DNA of 42,451 nucleotides from Minisyncoccota bacterium (GCA_028716905.1 JAQUOX010000003.1:1-42451), one strand, 5' to 3'. Counted from the stretch's first letter, positions 8,081-16,056 are shown. The notes: a model not told the origin generated them from the letters alone. Numbers and translations are program-made.

Positions 8081-9867
8081 ACGTTTTCCTGGTTGTACTG
8101 CTTGGCCTCCTTTATCTTAATTATCTCCTCCGGAGAAGTAGTGATTATCTGGTCTTCGGTATATGAAGCGACCACGCTGATGGCCACGTGTTTTTGGCCG
8201 GCGAAGAAAATTCCCTCGCCCACCGGGCTTTCCAAAAGAAGATATTTTTCCTGGTCGGTCAGATTGAAGGTTTTTTGGACCAGGTCTATGGCCGCCGGAC
8301 TTTGCTTCAAAAGAAGCTGAAGGGAAGAATTGGTGATGATGGGTTTGCCGTATTCAGAACCGATAAAATCGGAAACATCCTGGGTAATAGTGGTGACTCC
8401 CAGCCAGTACTTTCTCGCTCTTTTGCAGATGCCGTACAAGAAAGACGCTCCGTCCGTTTCTTTCATCATCCACCAGGCCTCGTCGACAACAAGGATTCTT
8501 TTCTTCATGCTGACCCGGATGGCATTCCAGATGTAGCGCATGACGATAAACATGGCAATGGGCCTCAGTTCGTCTTCCATGTCCCTTATTCCGAAAACGG
8601 CCAGGGGCTTGTCCATGGAGATGTTGGATTGGTTGTTGAAGAAAGCTGAAAAAGTTCCCTTGGTGAATTTTCTCAATCTTTCCACCAGAGATTCCGCTCC
8701 CTGCATCGTGTCCAGCACGGATTCCAAGTCGGAAAGAATGGGAATGTTTTCTTTCCATTTTTTGGGGTCGGAATATGGAGTAATGTCTTTGGCGGCATAA
8801 GTTTCCATAATCGCCCGGTCCATAATGGCGTCTTCTTCCGGCGTCAAGCCGCCGAGCATTATTCTGGTCAGCCCGACCAGATTGATGATGTTGCTTCTGA
8901 GTACATCTTCGGGGGTTTCGTCCTCCCTCGGTTCGGGCAGGTCAAAAGGGTTAATGTGGCTGTCGGAGCTCAAAGATATTTTGAAAAAAGAGCCGTCCAC
9001 GGCATCGGCCAGGGGCTTGTACTCGTTTTCCGGGTCAATGATTATGCATTCGGCTCCCAACATCAAAGACCTTAATATTTCCAGTTTTACGGCATAGGAT
9101 TTGCCCGAACCGGACTTGGCGAAGATGACCATGTTGGCGTTTTCCAAGCTGAAGCGGTCGAACAAAATCAGGGAGCTGTTGTGTTTGTTGATGCCGAAGA
9201 GAATGCCCTCATTGGAGCTTAAATCAAAAGAGATGAAAGGAAATAAGCTGGACAAGGGGCCGGTATTCAGGGTGTTGTGAATTTGCAATAAATCCATGCC
9301 GTAAGGGAAACAGGACAACAGCCCTTCTTTCTGCTGAAGGAGGGCCGGTTTTATGTATATCAGCCTTGATTCCAGTATTGACCTTAGGGTCGTTTCCACG
9401 CTTTCCAGCTCTTTTTTGCTGTCGGCGTAAATAGTGATATAGAGGCCGAACTTGAACATTTTTTCTTGGGCGGTTTGGAGTTTGTCCCTTAAATCCTCAA
9501 GGTCCTGATAGGCGGTTTCCAGGGCCGGGTCCCTGATCAGCCCTTTCTCCTGTCTTTCGATTATTTCCGACTGCACTTCGGTCACGCTTTTTCTTAATTG
9601 TTTTAAAATGGTTCCGGTTTCAATAGGATGGAAGAAGAAAGACAGGTCAAAAGGCACATCCATGTTGATAATGGGAGATAGCCAGCCCATTGTTAAATAG
9701 CGGGGATAGGAAAAAACAAAATAGGTCTTGGCGAATTTTTCCTCAATCCTTATGTAGTTTTGGTCAACCTCAATGGCGGGCGAAGCAATAATGTCTTTGG
9801 CGCCCGTGATTTCTTTTTCAAACAGCTTACTGGCCTTTATTTTACTGTTTTTATTGAATAATCCCAT
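8077..9867 (-). CDS. virB4: VirB4-type ATPase of a type IV secretion-like system
   Basis: 596 residues from MGLFNKNSKIKASKLFEKEI. An earlier in-frame ATG at 9945 would overlap the preceding gene and adds a sequence unlike the family. Walker A is AKSGSGKS (about 250-257) and Walker B is RILVVDEAWWMM (about 457-468), with the typical ECIIIDPENEYKPLA and NNSSLQLLLKQSPA segments. VirB4 is the membrane-associated hexameric ATPase that energises assembly and substrate transfer. The start lies 5 bases after the gene for its separate N-terminal-like partner, and PrgI lies just upstream of that. Its 3' end overlaps khpB by 4 bases tail to tail. Confidence 0.9.
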   Translation of the reverse strand: MGLFNKNSKIKASKLFEKEITGAKDIIASPAIEVDQNYIRIEEKFAKTYFVFSYPRYLTMGWLSPIINMDVPFDLSFFFHPIETGTILKQLRKSVTEVQSEIIERQEKGLIRDPALETAYQDLEDLRDKLQTAQEKMFKFGLYITIYADSKKELESVETTLRSILESRLIYIKPALLQQKEGLLSCFPYGMDLLQIHNTLNTGPLSSLFPFISFDLSSNEGILFGINKHNSSLILFDRFSLENANMVIFAKSGSGKSYAVKLEILRSLMLGAECIIIDPENEYKPLADAVDGSFFKISLSSDSHINPFDLPEPREDETPEDVLRSNIINLVGLTRIMLGGLTPEEDAIMDRAIMETYAAKDITPYSDPKKWKENIPILSDLESVLDTMQGAESLVERLRKFTKGTFSAFFNNQSNISMDKPLAVFGIRDMEDELRPIAMFIVMRYIWNAIRVSMKKRILVVDEAWWMMKETDGASFLYGICKRARKYWLGVTTITQDVSDFIGSEYGKPIITNSSLQLLLKQSPAAIDLVQKTFNLTDQEKYLLLESPVGEGIFFAGQKHVAISVVASYTEDQIITTSPEEIIKIKEAKQYNQENV

Positions 9868-9872
9868 GTTGT

Positions 9873-10517
9873 TTATGTTATTATTTCCGGCGGCAGCTCG
9901 GGGTAATATCCCAGTTCGGCCTGTTTCGGATGGTGCAGGCTCCATAAGAGCTCAATCAATTCTTCCGTTCCCAAGGGCACTGATTTTAAGCCGCACCTTC
10001 TCAGTCCCAGGGAAATATATTCCATTCTCTGCCAGAGCTGGTATTTTCCGGTCTGAAAGCCCTGTTCGGTCAGGATGGAGCGGGCGGTTTGTTTTTTCCC
10101 CCCTCCTCCCCCGCCCGGCATGGTCGGCAATTCAACCAGAGGATAGTAGGGAACGACGATATAGAAATTTTTGTTCATGATCGACCCGCCGGCCACCAGT
10201 TCTTCAATGAACCTCCTGTAATCGGCGGTCTGGATTTTCAAGAGCTCGTTTTTCTGTTCGTCTTCCAGTTTTTTTATTTTTTCCACATAGCCGGTGATGT
10301 TTACCTTCCTTGAGCTGGCGATTATCTGACAGGAGAAATCCAAAGAGTTCAAGAAGTTCTGGAAGTTGAAAATAATGGCGCCCTGTTCTTCCTCCGACTT
10401 TAAGGCGAAATTAATGGAAGAGATTAGAAGAATCCCCTTTATTGATTTGTCTTTCATAATCATCACTCCTTCGCGGAGCTGTTCAACCGGTATAAATTGT
10501 TGGGAGGATATGGGCAT
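9873..10517 (-). CDS. VirB4 N-terminal-domain-like protein, encoded separately
   Basis: 214 residues. It starts QQFIPVEQLREGVMIMKDKSIKGILLISSINFALKSEEEQ, which resembles the N-terminal barrel segment that precedes the ATPase in long VirB4/TraC proteins. A Gly-rich linker (MPGGGGGGKK, near 133-142) leads to LRRCGLKSVPLGTEELIELLW. The following gene carries the ATPase domain but begins without this region, so the usual single VirB4 chain appears split in two. The start codon overlaps the prgI stop by 1 base and the end lies 5 bases before virB4, which points to one transcript. Function as part of the VirB4 complex is inference from position and sequence. Confidence 0.75.
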   Translation of the reverse strand: MPISSQQFIPVEQLREGVMIMKDKSIKGILLISSINFALKSEEEQGAIIFNFQNFLNSLDFSCQIIASSRKVNITGYVEKIKKLEDEQKNELLKIQTADYRRFIEELVAGGSIMNKNFYIVVPYYPLVELPTMPGGGGGGKKQTARSILTEQGFQTGKYQLWQRMEYISLGLRRCGLKSVPLGTEELIELLWSLHHPKQAELGYYPELPPEIIT

Positions 10518-10936
10518 TATTTTTCAAAAAATATTTTCTTGCTTAAGGCCTCGATTTTGCCGCTCGGCTTGAGGTTAAGCTTTGTTTTCTCTTCTTTTTT
10601 CTCTTCAACGGATTTTTTGGAGGTCCTGGTGGGGAGAAAAACCGGCGATGCCCTTCTGTCCCATCTATATATCTTGCTGCCGACGGTGAAATTAAAGAAG
10701 TTTTTGGAAACGGTGGCGATCCCCAGTCCCTCGATTTTCAGGAAGGCCAGGGCCAATGATGAGCCGAAAAGGGCGCCGCAGACCAGGATGTATAAAAAGA
10801 AATGCGTTTTCCCCAGAGAAAAATACAGGAAAAAGCAGAGTCCCAGAGCCACGCCGATATATACGCTCTGCTTTAAAGTAAAAGGGCCCAGAATTTTAGG
10901 ATCGTGCTCTATGAATTGGGGAACTTGAAACTGCAT
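10517..10936 (-). CDS. prgI: PrgI family (VirB3-like) membrane protein
   Basis: 139 residues. The beginning MQFQVPQFIEHDPKILGPFT is the PrgI family hallmark. Two adjacent membrane helices follow (about residues 25-42 and 46-66), then a basic cytoplasmic tail. PrgI/VirB3 proteins are small inner-membrane subunits that work with VirB4 in Gram-positive-type conjugation and secretion systems. It lies directly upstream of the split VirB4 pair and 2 bases after the 145-residue gene, in one minus-strand operon. Confidence 0.85.
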   Translation of the reverse strand: MQFQVPQFIEHDPKILGPFTLKQSVYIGVALGLCFFLYFSLGKTHFFLYILVCGALFGSSLALAFLKIEGLGIATVSKNFFNFTVGSKIYRWDRRASPVFLPTRTSKKSVEEKKEEKTKLNLKPSGKIEALSKKIFFEK

Positions 10937-10938
10937 AA

Positions 10939-11376
10939 TTAAAAGGTTTCCCTGTAAGGATCTTGGGGAGAGCCACTTATCTCCTTCTTTTCCTCCTTTA
11001 TTATATCATCTTTTTTGATTTTTGCACCTTCTTTCAAGATATGTCCTTCTTTTTCTTCATGGAGCTTGTCCATGGAAACCCTTAAATATTTGAAAATGGC
11101 GAGGTTCAGCTCCCGGGCAATCTTGTTGGCGGTCTGTTCGTCAACATTCAATTCCAGCTCCAGAGTAATGGGAAATTCCTTTAAAGGTAGAAGGCCCATC
11201 AAAACCCGGCCCGTGTATTTGGCGGCGATGGATATCTTCTCTTCGTCTAGTCCGATGTCGGCGCATATTTTTTCAACCAGCTTGTTGTTTTTCTCGGAGA
11301 AAACGGCTTCTTTCAAGTCCTCGGGCAGTTTCTCGTAGGTTTTCCAGAAGAATTCCTTGGTATATTCTTGTTCCAT
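10939..11376 (-). CDS. Protein of unknown function in the secretion operon (145 aa)
   Basis: I do not recognise a family with a known role. From MEQEYTKEFFWKTYEKLPEDL the product is an acidic, mostly helical, soluble protein (DLKEAVFSEKNNKLVEKICADIGLDEEKI) with a charged C-terminal tail rich in Lys and Glu. The start at 11376 is preferred over an open-frame extension to 11442, because a good extended -10 promoter lies between the two. First gene of the PrgI-VirB4 operon, ending 2 bases before prgI. Its position suggests a cytoplasmic accessory factor of the secretion machinery. Confidence 0.65.
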   Translation of the reverse strand: MEQEYTKEFFWKTYEKLPEDLKEAVFSEKNNKLVEKICADIGLDEEKISIAAKYTGRVLMGLLPLKEFPITLELELNVDEQTANKIARELNLAIFKYLRVSMDKLHEEKEGHILKEGAKIKKDDIIKEEKKEISGSPQDPYRETF

Positions 11377-11387
11377 AAAATTATTAT

Positions 11388-11417
11388 ATTTTACCACAAA
11401 CAACGGGGAGGTTTCAA
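11388..11417 (-). promoter_or_regulatory. Promoter of the PrgI-VirB4 operon
   Basis: On minus, TTGAAA (11417-11412), an 18-base spacer and TAAAAT (11393-11388), preceded by TGG as an extended -10. Transcription would start near 11381, leaving about 5 bases before the ATG at 11376, so the mRNA would be almost leaderless. Confidence 0.6.
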
Positions 11418-11435
11418 GGCGTGGAGAACAAGATG

Positions 11436-11464
11436 TTGACAAAAACTTGCATATTGTTTATTAT
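11436..11464 (+). promoter_or_regulatory. Promoter of the lipoprotein gene
   Basis: TTGACA (11436-11441), a 17-base spacer and TATTAT (11459-11464). The start would be near 11471, directly at the foot of a small hairpin, GTCCT-N5-AGGAC (11472-11486). A GGAG Shine-Dalgarno (11490-11493) lies 7 bases before the ATG. Confidence 0.75.
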
Positions 11465-11500
11465 TATACCAGTCCTTTGACAGGACAATGGAGACTAAGA

Positions 11501-11899
11501 ATGACAAAGACGAAAGTCAAATTGGTATGTCTTGCTATTGTCCTAATAGCAGGCATTATCGCCGCCGGGTGCACAATGGGGGCTGGATTCAGTCTTACTA
11601 AAACTACCACCGTTGTCTATTCGGAGAAGGTTGTGGCCCTTAAGGGAGACCTTTATTCGGTGGAATATTACCCCGAATACCAGTTCACTCATCTTCCGGT
11701 CTATGTGGTATGCACCGAATATTCGAGGGTAAAAATCGCCAAGGCCGACTTAGGAAAAAGGGGTATCGCAGTAAGAGACCCGGCTCTCATAAGGAAGCTA
11801 GACGACCTTAAGAACAAAAAAGGTCGTTACTGCGAAATAACGATCGGGAAAGTGAGCGGCACCAACTACTGGGAGGTGACAGACATACAATGTGCATAA
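11501..11899 (+). CDS. Predicted lipoprotein of unknown function (132 aa)
   Basis: The start at 11501 is set by the GGAG 7 bases upstream and by the promoter at 11436-11464; an open-frame extension to 11357 would lie upstream of that promoter. The N-terminus MTKTKVKLVCLAIVLIAGII followed by AAGC is a lipoprotein signal peptide with a lipobox, so the mature protein should be tethered by a lipidated Cys to the outer face of the membrane. The mature part is probably beta-rich (TTTVVYSEKVVALKGDLYSV, YCEITIGKVSGTNYWEV); I recognise no family. It sits on plus between minus-strand secretion genes and, unlike nearly all its neighbours, has a consensus promoter, a Shine-Dalgarno and its own terminator. 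Confidence 0.75.
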   Translation: MTKTKVKLVCLAIVLIAGIIAAGCTMGAGFSLTKTTTVVYSEKVVALKGDLYSVEYYPEYQFTHLPVYVVCTEYSRVKIAKADLGKRGIAVRDPALIRKLDDLKNKKGRYCEITIGKVSGTNYWEVTDIQCA

Positions 11900-11922
11900 A
11901 TTTTTATGCACCTTTTTCTTTT
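11892..11922 (+). terminator. Intrinsic terminator of the lipoprotein gene
   Basis: Perfect 8-base arms GTGCATAA (11892-11899) and TTATGCAC (11904-11911) around a 4-base loop, followed by a T-rich tract. The left arm contains the gene's stop codon TAA. Confidence 0.8.
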
Positions 11923-11930
11923 ATAAAACG

Positions 11931-11959
11931 TTGACAAAATAAGATATTTAGTTTATCAT
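11931..11959 (+). promoter_or_regulatory. Promoter of the SPFH gene
   Basis: TTGACA (11931-11936), a 17-base spacer and TATCAT (11954-11959). The expected start near 11966 coincides with the 5' side of a long hairpin. An AAAGGAGG Shine-Dalgarno follows at 12017-12024. Confidence 0.75.
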
Positions 11960-11961
11960 TA

Positions 11962-11990
11962 AGTGTCTTTTAATATCATTAAAAGGCGCT
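11962..11990 (+). promoter_or_regulatory. Stem-loop at the 5' end of the SPFH mRNA
   Basis: CTTTTAAT (11967-11974), loop ATC, ATTAAAAG (11978-11985). As RNA the stem extends outward through U-G, G-C, U-G, G-C and A-U pairs to 11962/11990, about 13 pairs. It lies at or within a few bases of the predicted mRNA start, 40-odd bases before the Shine-Dalgarno, where stems commonly protect transcripts from 5' decay (inference). Confidence 0.6.
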
Positions 11991-12033
11991 ATCTGTAACT
12001 TAAAAATCAAAAAATGAAAGGAGGAAAAACCAC

Positions 12034-13422
12034 ATGAAGACTAATCCCGAGAAAACAGAAAAGACCAAAAAGTCTGGAAAGAAGACCGAACAAGAACAGG
12101 AAGAAAACGAGTTCATCGTTTTCCTTAAAGGGCTTGTTGTTATTTTTGCTCCCCTTTTGACGTTATCTTTAGTATATTTTATTCTCAAGTGGTGGAGCCC
12201 GTGGAATTGGCTTGCTGTCTTTCCGTATGTTCCGATATCCGCTGGCCTTGTTCTTTATTTCTATTGGGCCAAGCATGAAGTTATAGGTTATTTTATTGAA
12301 GAAGGATATTGTATAATTTTTGCTTGGGGTGGAGAGAGTTTAGCCGGAGCGGATTTACGATATACAAAGCATTACTTCAATGAAAACTGGGATGTTGTCA
12401 CAGAGGGGGCCGATGAATCAAAAGAAGAAACCGAGAGTGGAGAAAAGAAGAGAAGAAGCTTTTTGGGAATAGGCTTCTATTTATGGCCCTTTCAAAGAAT
12501 CTTTGAGTACGATATGACTTGGGCCAAAAAGACAGAGAAGGGAGAAAGAATTTCCAAGACCGAAAAGCTTCGCCGTATTCTTTTGAAGCCGTATGTTTAT
12601 TCTTTTGAATATCAAAACATGGAAGATGCGGACAGGATGCCCGTCAACATTGATATGGCGATGGAAATACAAATAAAGAACCCCATTAAAGCCTTGTTTG
12701 GGATAGAAAAATGGTATCGGGCCGTTTTAAACCTAACAGAAGGTGATATGAGAACATACGTCGGAAGAAGTTTTTACAGAGATATGGTTAGGAGCGGAAA
12801 AGATGTGGGTGAACAAATCAAACATATGATGGAAAATACCCTGAAAGGTTTCCGTGACGAATACGGCGTTCAGATAAGGAAAATAAAAGTGGGCCAGATT
12901 GTTCCTTCAAGGAAGGAAGATGTTGAGGCAACCCTTAAAGCAATGCAGGCTGAAAGAGAAAGGGAGCGAGTAATAATCGCGGCCCAGGCCGAAGCATTTA
13001 AAATAGGGCAAGAACTCGAAGGCGCTGTTATGCAGGCGTTGAGCATAGCGACCGGCGTAGAAACCGAAAAGCTTCAAGAGGAGCGTGAAGCTGATCCCGG
13101 TGAATTTGGGGAAAAATACAAGGCAGAGCTTACTGAGGCTTACGACTTCGCGAAGAGAAGAATGGCTTTTGACAGAAAGGGTCGCTTCGAAATCATAACC
13201 TCTAAAGAGGGCGATGGTTGCGACAAAGAAGGAGGCACTGGTCCTGACGGCGGTATAAATACGAGCAAGTTGATAGAGGTTGTGGCGGGGGTTGAAATGG
13301 CAAGGCAAGCTCTCCCTCAGAAGGCTGAAAGGACTCAAGCAGAAAGCACAAAAGATTCTTCCTCCGATAAAAAACAAGCAGCCGTGAAAAAATTAAAAGA
13401 AGATCTCGGATATAAATATTAA
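12034..13422 (+). CDS. SPFH/band-7 family membrane protein
   Basis: 462 residues. A charged N-terminus is followed by two membrane helices (about 27-51 and 57-78) and a region consistent with the SPFH fold, MPVNIDMAMEIQIKNPIKAL, then YRAVLNLTEGDMRTYVGRSF. A coiled-coil segment follows (LKAMQAERERERVIIAAQAE), where Ala/Glu-rich heptads are typical of stomatin and flotillin relatives. Such proteins form ring-like oligomers that organise membrane domains or control proteases. AAAGGAGG (12017-12024) lies 9 bases before the ATG, the strongest Shine-Dalgarno in the window. It has its own promoter and terminator and lies between minus-strand secretion genes next to the lipoprotein gene, which may be its partner. 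Confidence 0.75.
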   Translation: MKTNPEKTEKTKKSGKKTEQEQEENEFIVFLKGLVVIFAPLLTLSLVYFILKWWSPWNWLAVFPYVPISAGLVLYFYWAKHEVIGYFIEEGYCIIFAWGGESLAGADLRYTKHYFNENWDVVTEGADESKEETESGEKKRRSFLGIGFYLWPFQRIFEYDMTWAKKTEKGERISKTEKLRRILLKPYVYSFEYQNMEDADRMPVNIDMAMEIQIKNPIKALFGIEKWYRAVLNLTEGDMRTYVGRSFYRDMVRSGKDVGEQIKHMMENTLKGFRDEYGVQIRKIKVGQIVPSRKEDVEATLKAMQAERERERVIIAAQAEAFKIGQELEGAVMQALSIATGVETEKLQEEREADPGEFGEKYKAELTEAYDFAKRRMAFDRKGRFEIITSKEGDGCDKEGGTGPDGGINTSKLIEVVAGVEMARQALPQKAERTQAESTKDSSSDKKQAAVKKLKEDLGYKY

Positions 13423-13438
13423 TCCGAGTATTTTTTTA
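13405..13438 (+). terminator. Terminator after the SPFH gene
   Basis: CTCGGAT (13405-13411) and ATCCGAG (13422-13428) pair across a 10-base loop, followed by TATTTTTTTA. The stem overlaps the stop codon. The A-rich left side is not a good U-tract for the opposing gene that ends at 13436. Confidence 0.7.
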
Positions 13439-13915
13439 TAATAATTCTTGATTTATCCCTCTTAGAGCCCCCTCTTTTTGTTCGACGGAAAAGCCTTCTT
13501 CCATCGAATAGTCGCCGGCGACGTCTTTTGCAAGATCTTCTATTATTTTTTCATTATTTTTAATGCTTTGAGACACCTCTTTAATTGTTTTTGAGTCTAT
13601 GTTTAGCTTTTCCATGGCGGCTTTTAAGAACAAATCCAAATCGTTAAAAGTTATTTCTTTATTGATTAATTTTTCTATTATTTTTATAATTGCTATAGAG
13701 GCAGATATTTCTTCGAGGGGTTTTTTAAGAATAAGATATTCTTTAATTTTTTGGCTATACAAAAATTTTACCACCCTTCTCTCTTCGGGATTTTGGGCTG
13801 ACTCCAATTTTTTTTCCAAGAGAGGATCGTTTTCAATGAGATTTTTTTCCAAATCGTATTGGACAACAACGTTTTCTATAAAATTTAACGTTTCCAATGA
13901 AAGCTTTTTTCTCAT
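13436..13915 (-). CDS. Helical protein of unknown function next to VirB6 (159 aa)
   Basis: No recognised family. The product is soluble, strongly helical and charged (LNFIENVVVQYDLEKNLIEN, then IKIIEKLINKEITFNDLDLF), with no signal peptide or membrane helix. It begins 7 bases after the stop of the VirB6-like gene and is presumably co-transcribed with it. Like the 145-residue protein at the head of the PrgI operon it is a small acidic helical protein in the secretion locus; I cannot align the two convincingly. A cytoplasmic accessory role is a guess from position only. Confidence 0.6.
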   Translation of the reverse strand: MRKKLSLETLNFIENVVVQYDLEKNLIENDPLLEKKLESAQNPEERRVVKFLYSQKIKEYLILKKPLEEISASIAIIKIIEKLINKEITFNDLDLFLKAAMEKLNIDSKTIKEVSQSIKNNEKIIEDLAKDVAGDYSMEEGFSVEQKEGALRGINQELL

Positions 13916-13922
13916 ATCGGCA

Positions 13923-15986
13923 TTATACTAACCCATTAAAAATGGCATCCAATTTTTTAGTTATTTGCCTCCTAGAATTTTCTGCCGCTGCTATTGCTTC
14001 CGTATTGTTCGGTGGCAGCTTGGTTATTAAATCATCAAACTCTTGAATCTTGGCGTTGGCTTGAGCCACCCAGGTCGTATTGTTTTTTATCATCGCTTTT
14101 TGTTCTTCGTTTAAGTCCCTGAAAAGATTTTCAATTTGTCTTTGGTTGAAAGAGAGCACATGTTTTTCAAAGTCAAAACCATCAAAGGTTGAGGTACTTT
14201 CTATGGCGTCTCTTTGTTGTTGCGTTCCTCGTTCATCAAGATATTTTCGGTCTTTTTCCGTTAAGTTTGCCGCAACGAAAATATTTGCCAGAGACGTGGG
14301 CCTTATCTTTTCTTGTTTTTCTTTGGCGCTCATCTTTGACATAACGTCGGCCGTAGTTTGTTTCCCGCCTGTCAGTTTTTCGGCTTCTTCGGGAACGAAC
14401 TTGGCAAATTCTTTTTTACTAAAACCATAATTGTCGGCCAATTGGATGTTTTTCGTCAAATAATCTATTTCATTATCCTTAAGGTCTTTTTTATCCATCA
14501 GTATTTGCATTGCCTGATGCTTCTTTATGTTGTCTTCCCGGGTCACGGGAGTAATAGCGGCAATTTCGCGCACTTTGTCGGTTGATAATTTTTCCATCGG
14601 CTCCTTGAATTGCTTGAATTCTTTTTCTTTCATCCCAGCCGCAGTACCCCGTTTTTCAAGGCCGATATCTTCTTTTCGTCTCGTCACCCATTGTTTTGTT
14701 TCTTCCCGCTCCAAAGGAGACTTTACCATTCCCATCAGGCCAGCCGCGGTTCCCACCTTGGCTTTCTCGTCTATCTTGGCGGTCATGGCTTCTTTTACGC
14801 CGGTTTTTACTCCGCCGTACAGTCCCCCGCCCAGAGTATAGGCGGCTCTTTTGGCCAGACCCGCATCTTTGGTGAGGGCGGATTGGGTTTTAGCCCCGGT
14901 ATAGGCCCCGGTGGCAAATCCTGCTCCAGCCGCGGTCAGTTTTCCGAAAGCCTTCCTTCCGTAGCCAGCCGCCATCTCGGTTATTTGCCCACCCGAAGAA
15001 ATTGTTACGAAAAATCCGACCACAAGGAAGGCCAGGGGGACAATGAAGCTGAATAAAGTGCCAAACTCACTAATATCTCCCCCGGGCCTTGAAACAAGCG
15101 GACTTACAGCCATTTCCGCTATTATTTTATTGGACAAGTAAAGGGAGAAACTGGCCGGGATGCCGATAACGAGCCATTGAAGGAAATTGTCCCACCATTC
15201 ATCCCAATAAGTGATGCTGGGAAACAATTTTTTAATATATCTTCCTTCGGGGAGAACCTTACTGGCAAAAGCGATGGGAGAAACTATGACTAAAATCCAC
15301 AAGACAACATGCCTGGCGATAAAGACGAAAGCATAAAGGAAATAGATGACAGAGGCGAATAGGGCGAAAAGAAGGTAGGCAACGGGCGCGACGGGACTAG
15401 CGTTAAAATCGAATATGTCCGGAGATAATCCTGTCTCGATAGCGTTAGTCATGGCAATATTGGCGCCACTGCTTAAAAACAATCCCATCAACTTGTTGGC
15501 AAAATCAATCATCACGCCGCAGATTACCGGAGTGAAATTAATCAAAAGGGCTATGCCGATGAAATTAATCAAAGCTTTTTTAGCTTTGGTTTCCTGGAAG
15601 CCCAGAATAATGCTGATGGCAATGGCCACCAGGCCGAAAACAAGAGCAACATTGGCCAAATTTCTGACCGTTTCCCAGCCGCTCTGGACCACGGGATTGT
15701 TTTGGATAGTGGTTCCCATAAAATCAGGACTGATGACCCAATTTAATAAACCGGAGCCTATGCTTAATATCCCCTGGGCGATAACGGCGAGGATGCTGGT
15801 AAAAAAGGAGAGAAGGGCCGACCCAAAATTAAAAGTCGTTTGATCTCCACCAGACAATTGTTGAATCCAACTTAATATGTTTATAGCCTCAAAAGCCAAA
15901 CCTAATTGAGCTTTGGCTAAGACCGGAAAAAGAACAAATAACAAAGCAAAGGAAATTATAAAAAAAGTTTTGGTTGAATGTTTCAT
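13923..15986 (-). CDS. VirB6/TrbL-like polytopic membrane protein
   Basis: 687 residues. A signal peptide (residues 1-26, ending VLAKA) is followed by about seven or eight membrane segments up to residue 345, including IAISIILGFQETKAKKALIN and VVLWILVIVSPIAFASKVLP, features of the VirB6/TrbL channel family. The remaining 340 residues are hydrophilic and charged, a large cytoplasmic tail longer than in classical VirB6. The family forms the inner-membrane pore of type IV secretion. The gene is read from one of two face-to-face promoters in the palindrome at 16010-16030, opposite the pilin-like surface operon, and is followed by the 159-residue gene. Confidence 0.75.
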   Translation of the reverse strand: MKHSTKTFFIISFALLFVLFPVLAKAQLGLAFEAINILSWIQQLSGGDQTTFNFGSALLSFFTSILAVIAQGILSIGSGLLNWVISPDFMGTTIQNNPVVQSGWETVRNLANVALVFGLVAIAISIILGFQETKAKKALINFIGIALLINFTPVICGVMIDFANKLMGLFLSSGANIAMTNAIETGLSPDIFDFNASPVAPVAYLLFALFASVIYFLYAFVFIARHVVLWILVIVSPIAFASKVLPEGRYIKKLFPSITYWDEWWDNFLQWLVIGIPASFSLYLSNKIIAEMAVSPLVSRPGGDISEFGTLFSFIVPLAFLVVGFFVTISSGGQITEMAAGYGRKAFGKLTAAGAGFATGAYTGAKTQSALTKDAGLAKRAAYTLGGGLYGGVKTGVKEAMTAKIDEKAKVGTAAGLMGMVKSPLEREETKQWVTRRKEDIGLEKRGTAAGMKEKEFKQFKEPMEKLSTDKVREIAAITPVTREDNIKKHQAMQILMDKKDLKDNEIDYLTKNIQLADNYGFSKKEFAKFVPEEAEKLTGGKQTTADVMSKMSAKEKQEKIRPTSLANIFVAANLTEKDRKYLDERGTQQQRDAIESTSTFDGFDFEKHVLSFNQRQIENLFRDLNEEQKAMIKNNTTWVAQANAKIQEFDDLITKLPPNNTEAIAAAENSRRQITKKLDAIFNGLV

Positions 15987-15989
15987 AGC

Positions 15990-16049
15990 TTGCCCTTATT
16001 GTTTTTTTTATGGTATAATTATTATACCATTACTTTATTTTACGTTCAA
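15990..16049. promoter_or_regulatory. Face-to-face overlapping promoters in a palindrome
   Basis: The palindrome 16010-16030 has perfect 10-base arms, ATGGTATAAT and its complement, around one T. Each arm holds an extended -10 (TGG then TATAAT): plus 16014-16019, minus 16026-16021. Plus -35: TTGCCC (15990-15995), spacer 18. Minus -35: TTGAAC (16049-16044), spacer 17. The plus promoter reads into the surface-protein operon and the minus promoter into the VirB6-like gene. Each transcript starts within the other's promoter, so both cannot be occupied at once. Confidence 0.75.
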
Positions 16050-16056
16050 TATCCAT

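Noticed and set aside
8184-8193. CACGTG core as a third parS site
   Set aside because: The flanks read GGCCACGTGTTT and do not form the 16-base palindrome; it lies inside the virB4 coding sequence.
9868-9945. A longer start for the VirB4 ATPase gene at 9945
   Set aside because: The extra 26 residues overlap the preceding gene and do not resemble the family; the ATG at 9867 gives a clean 5-base gap.
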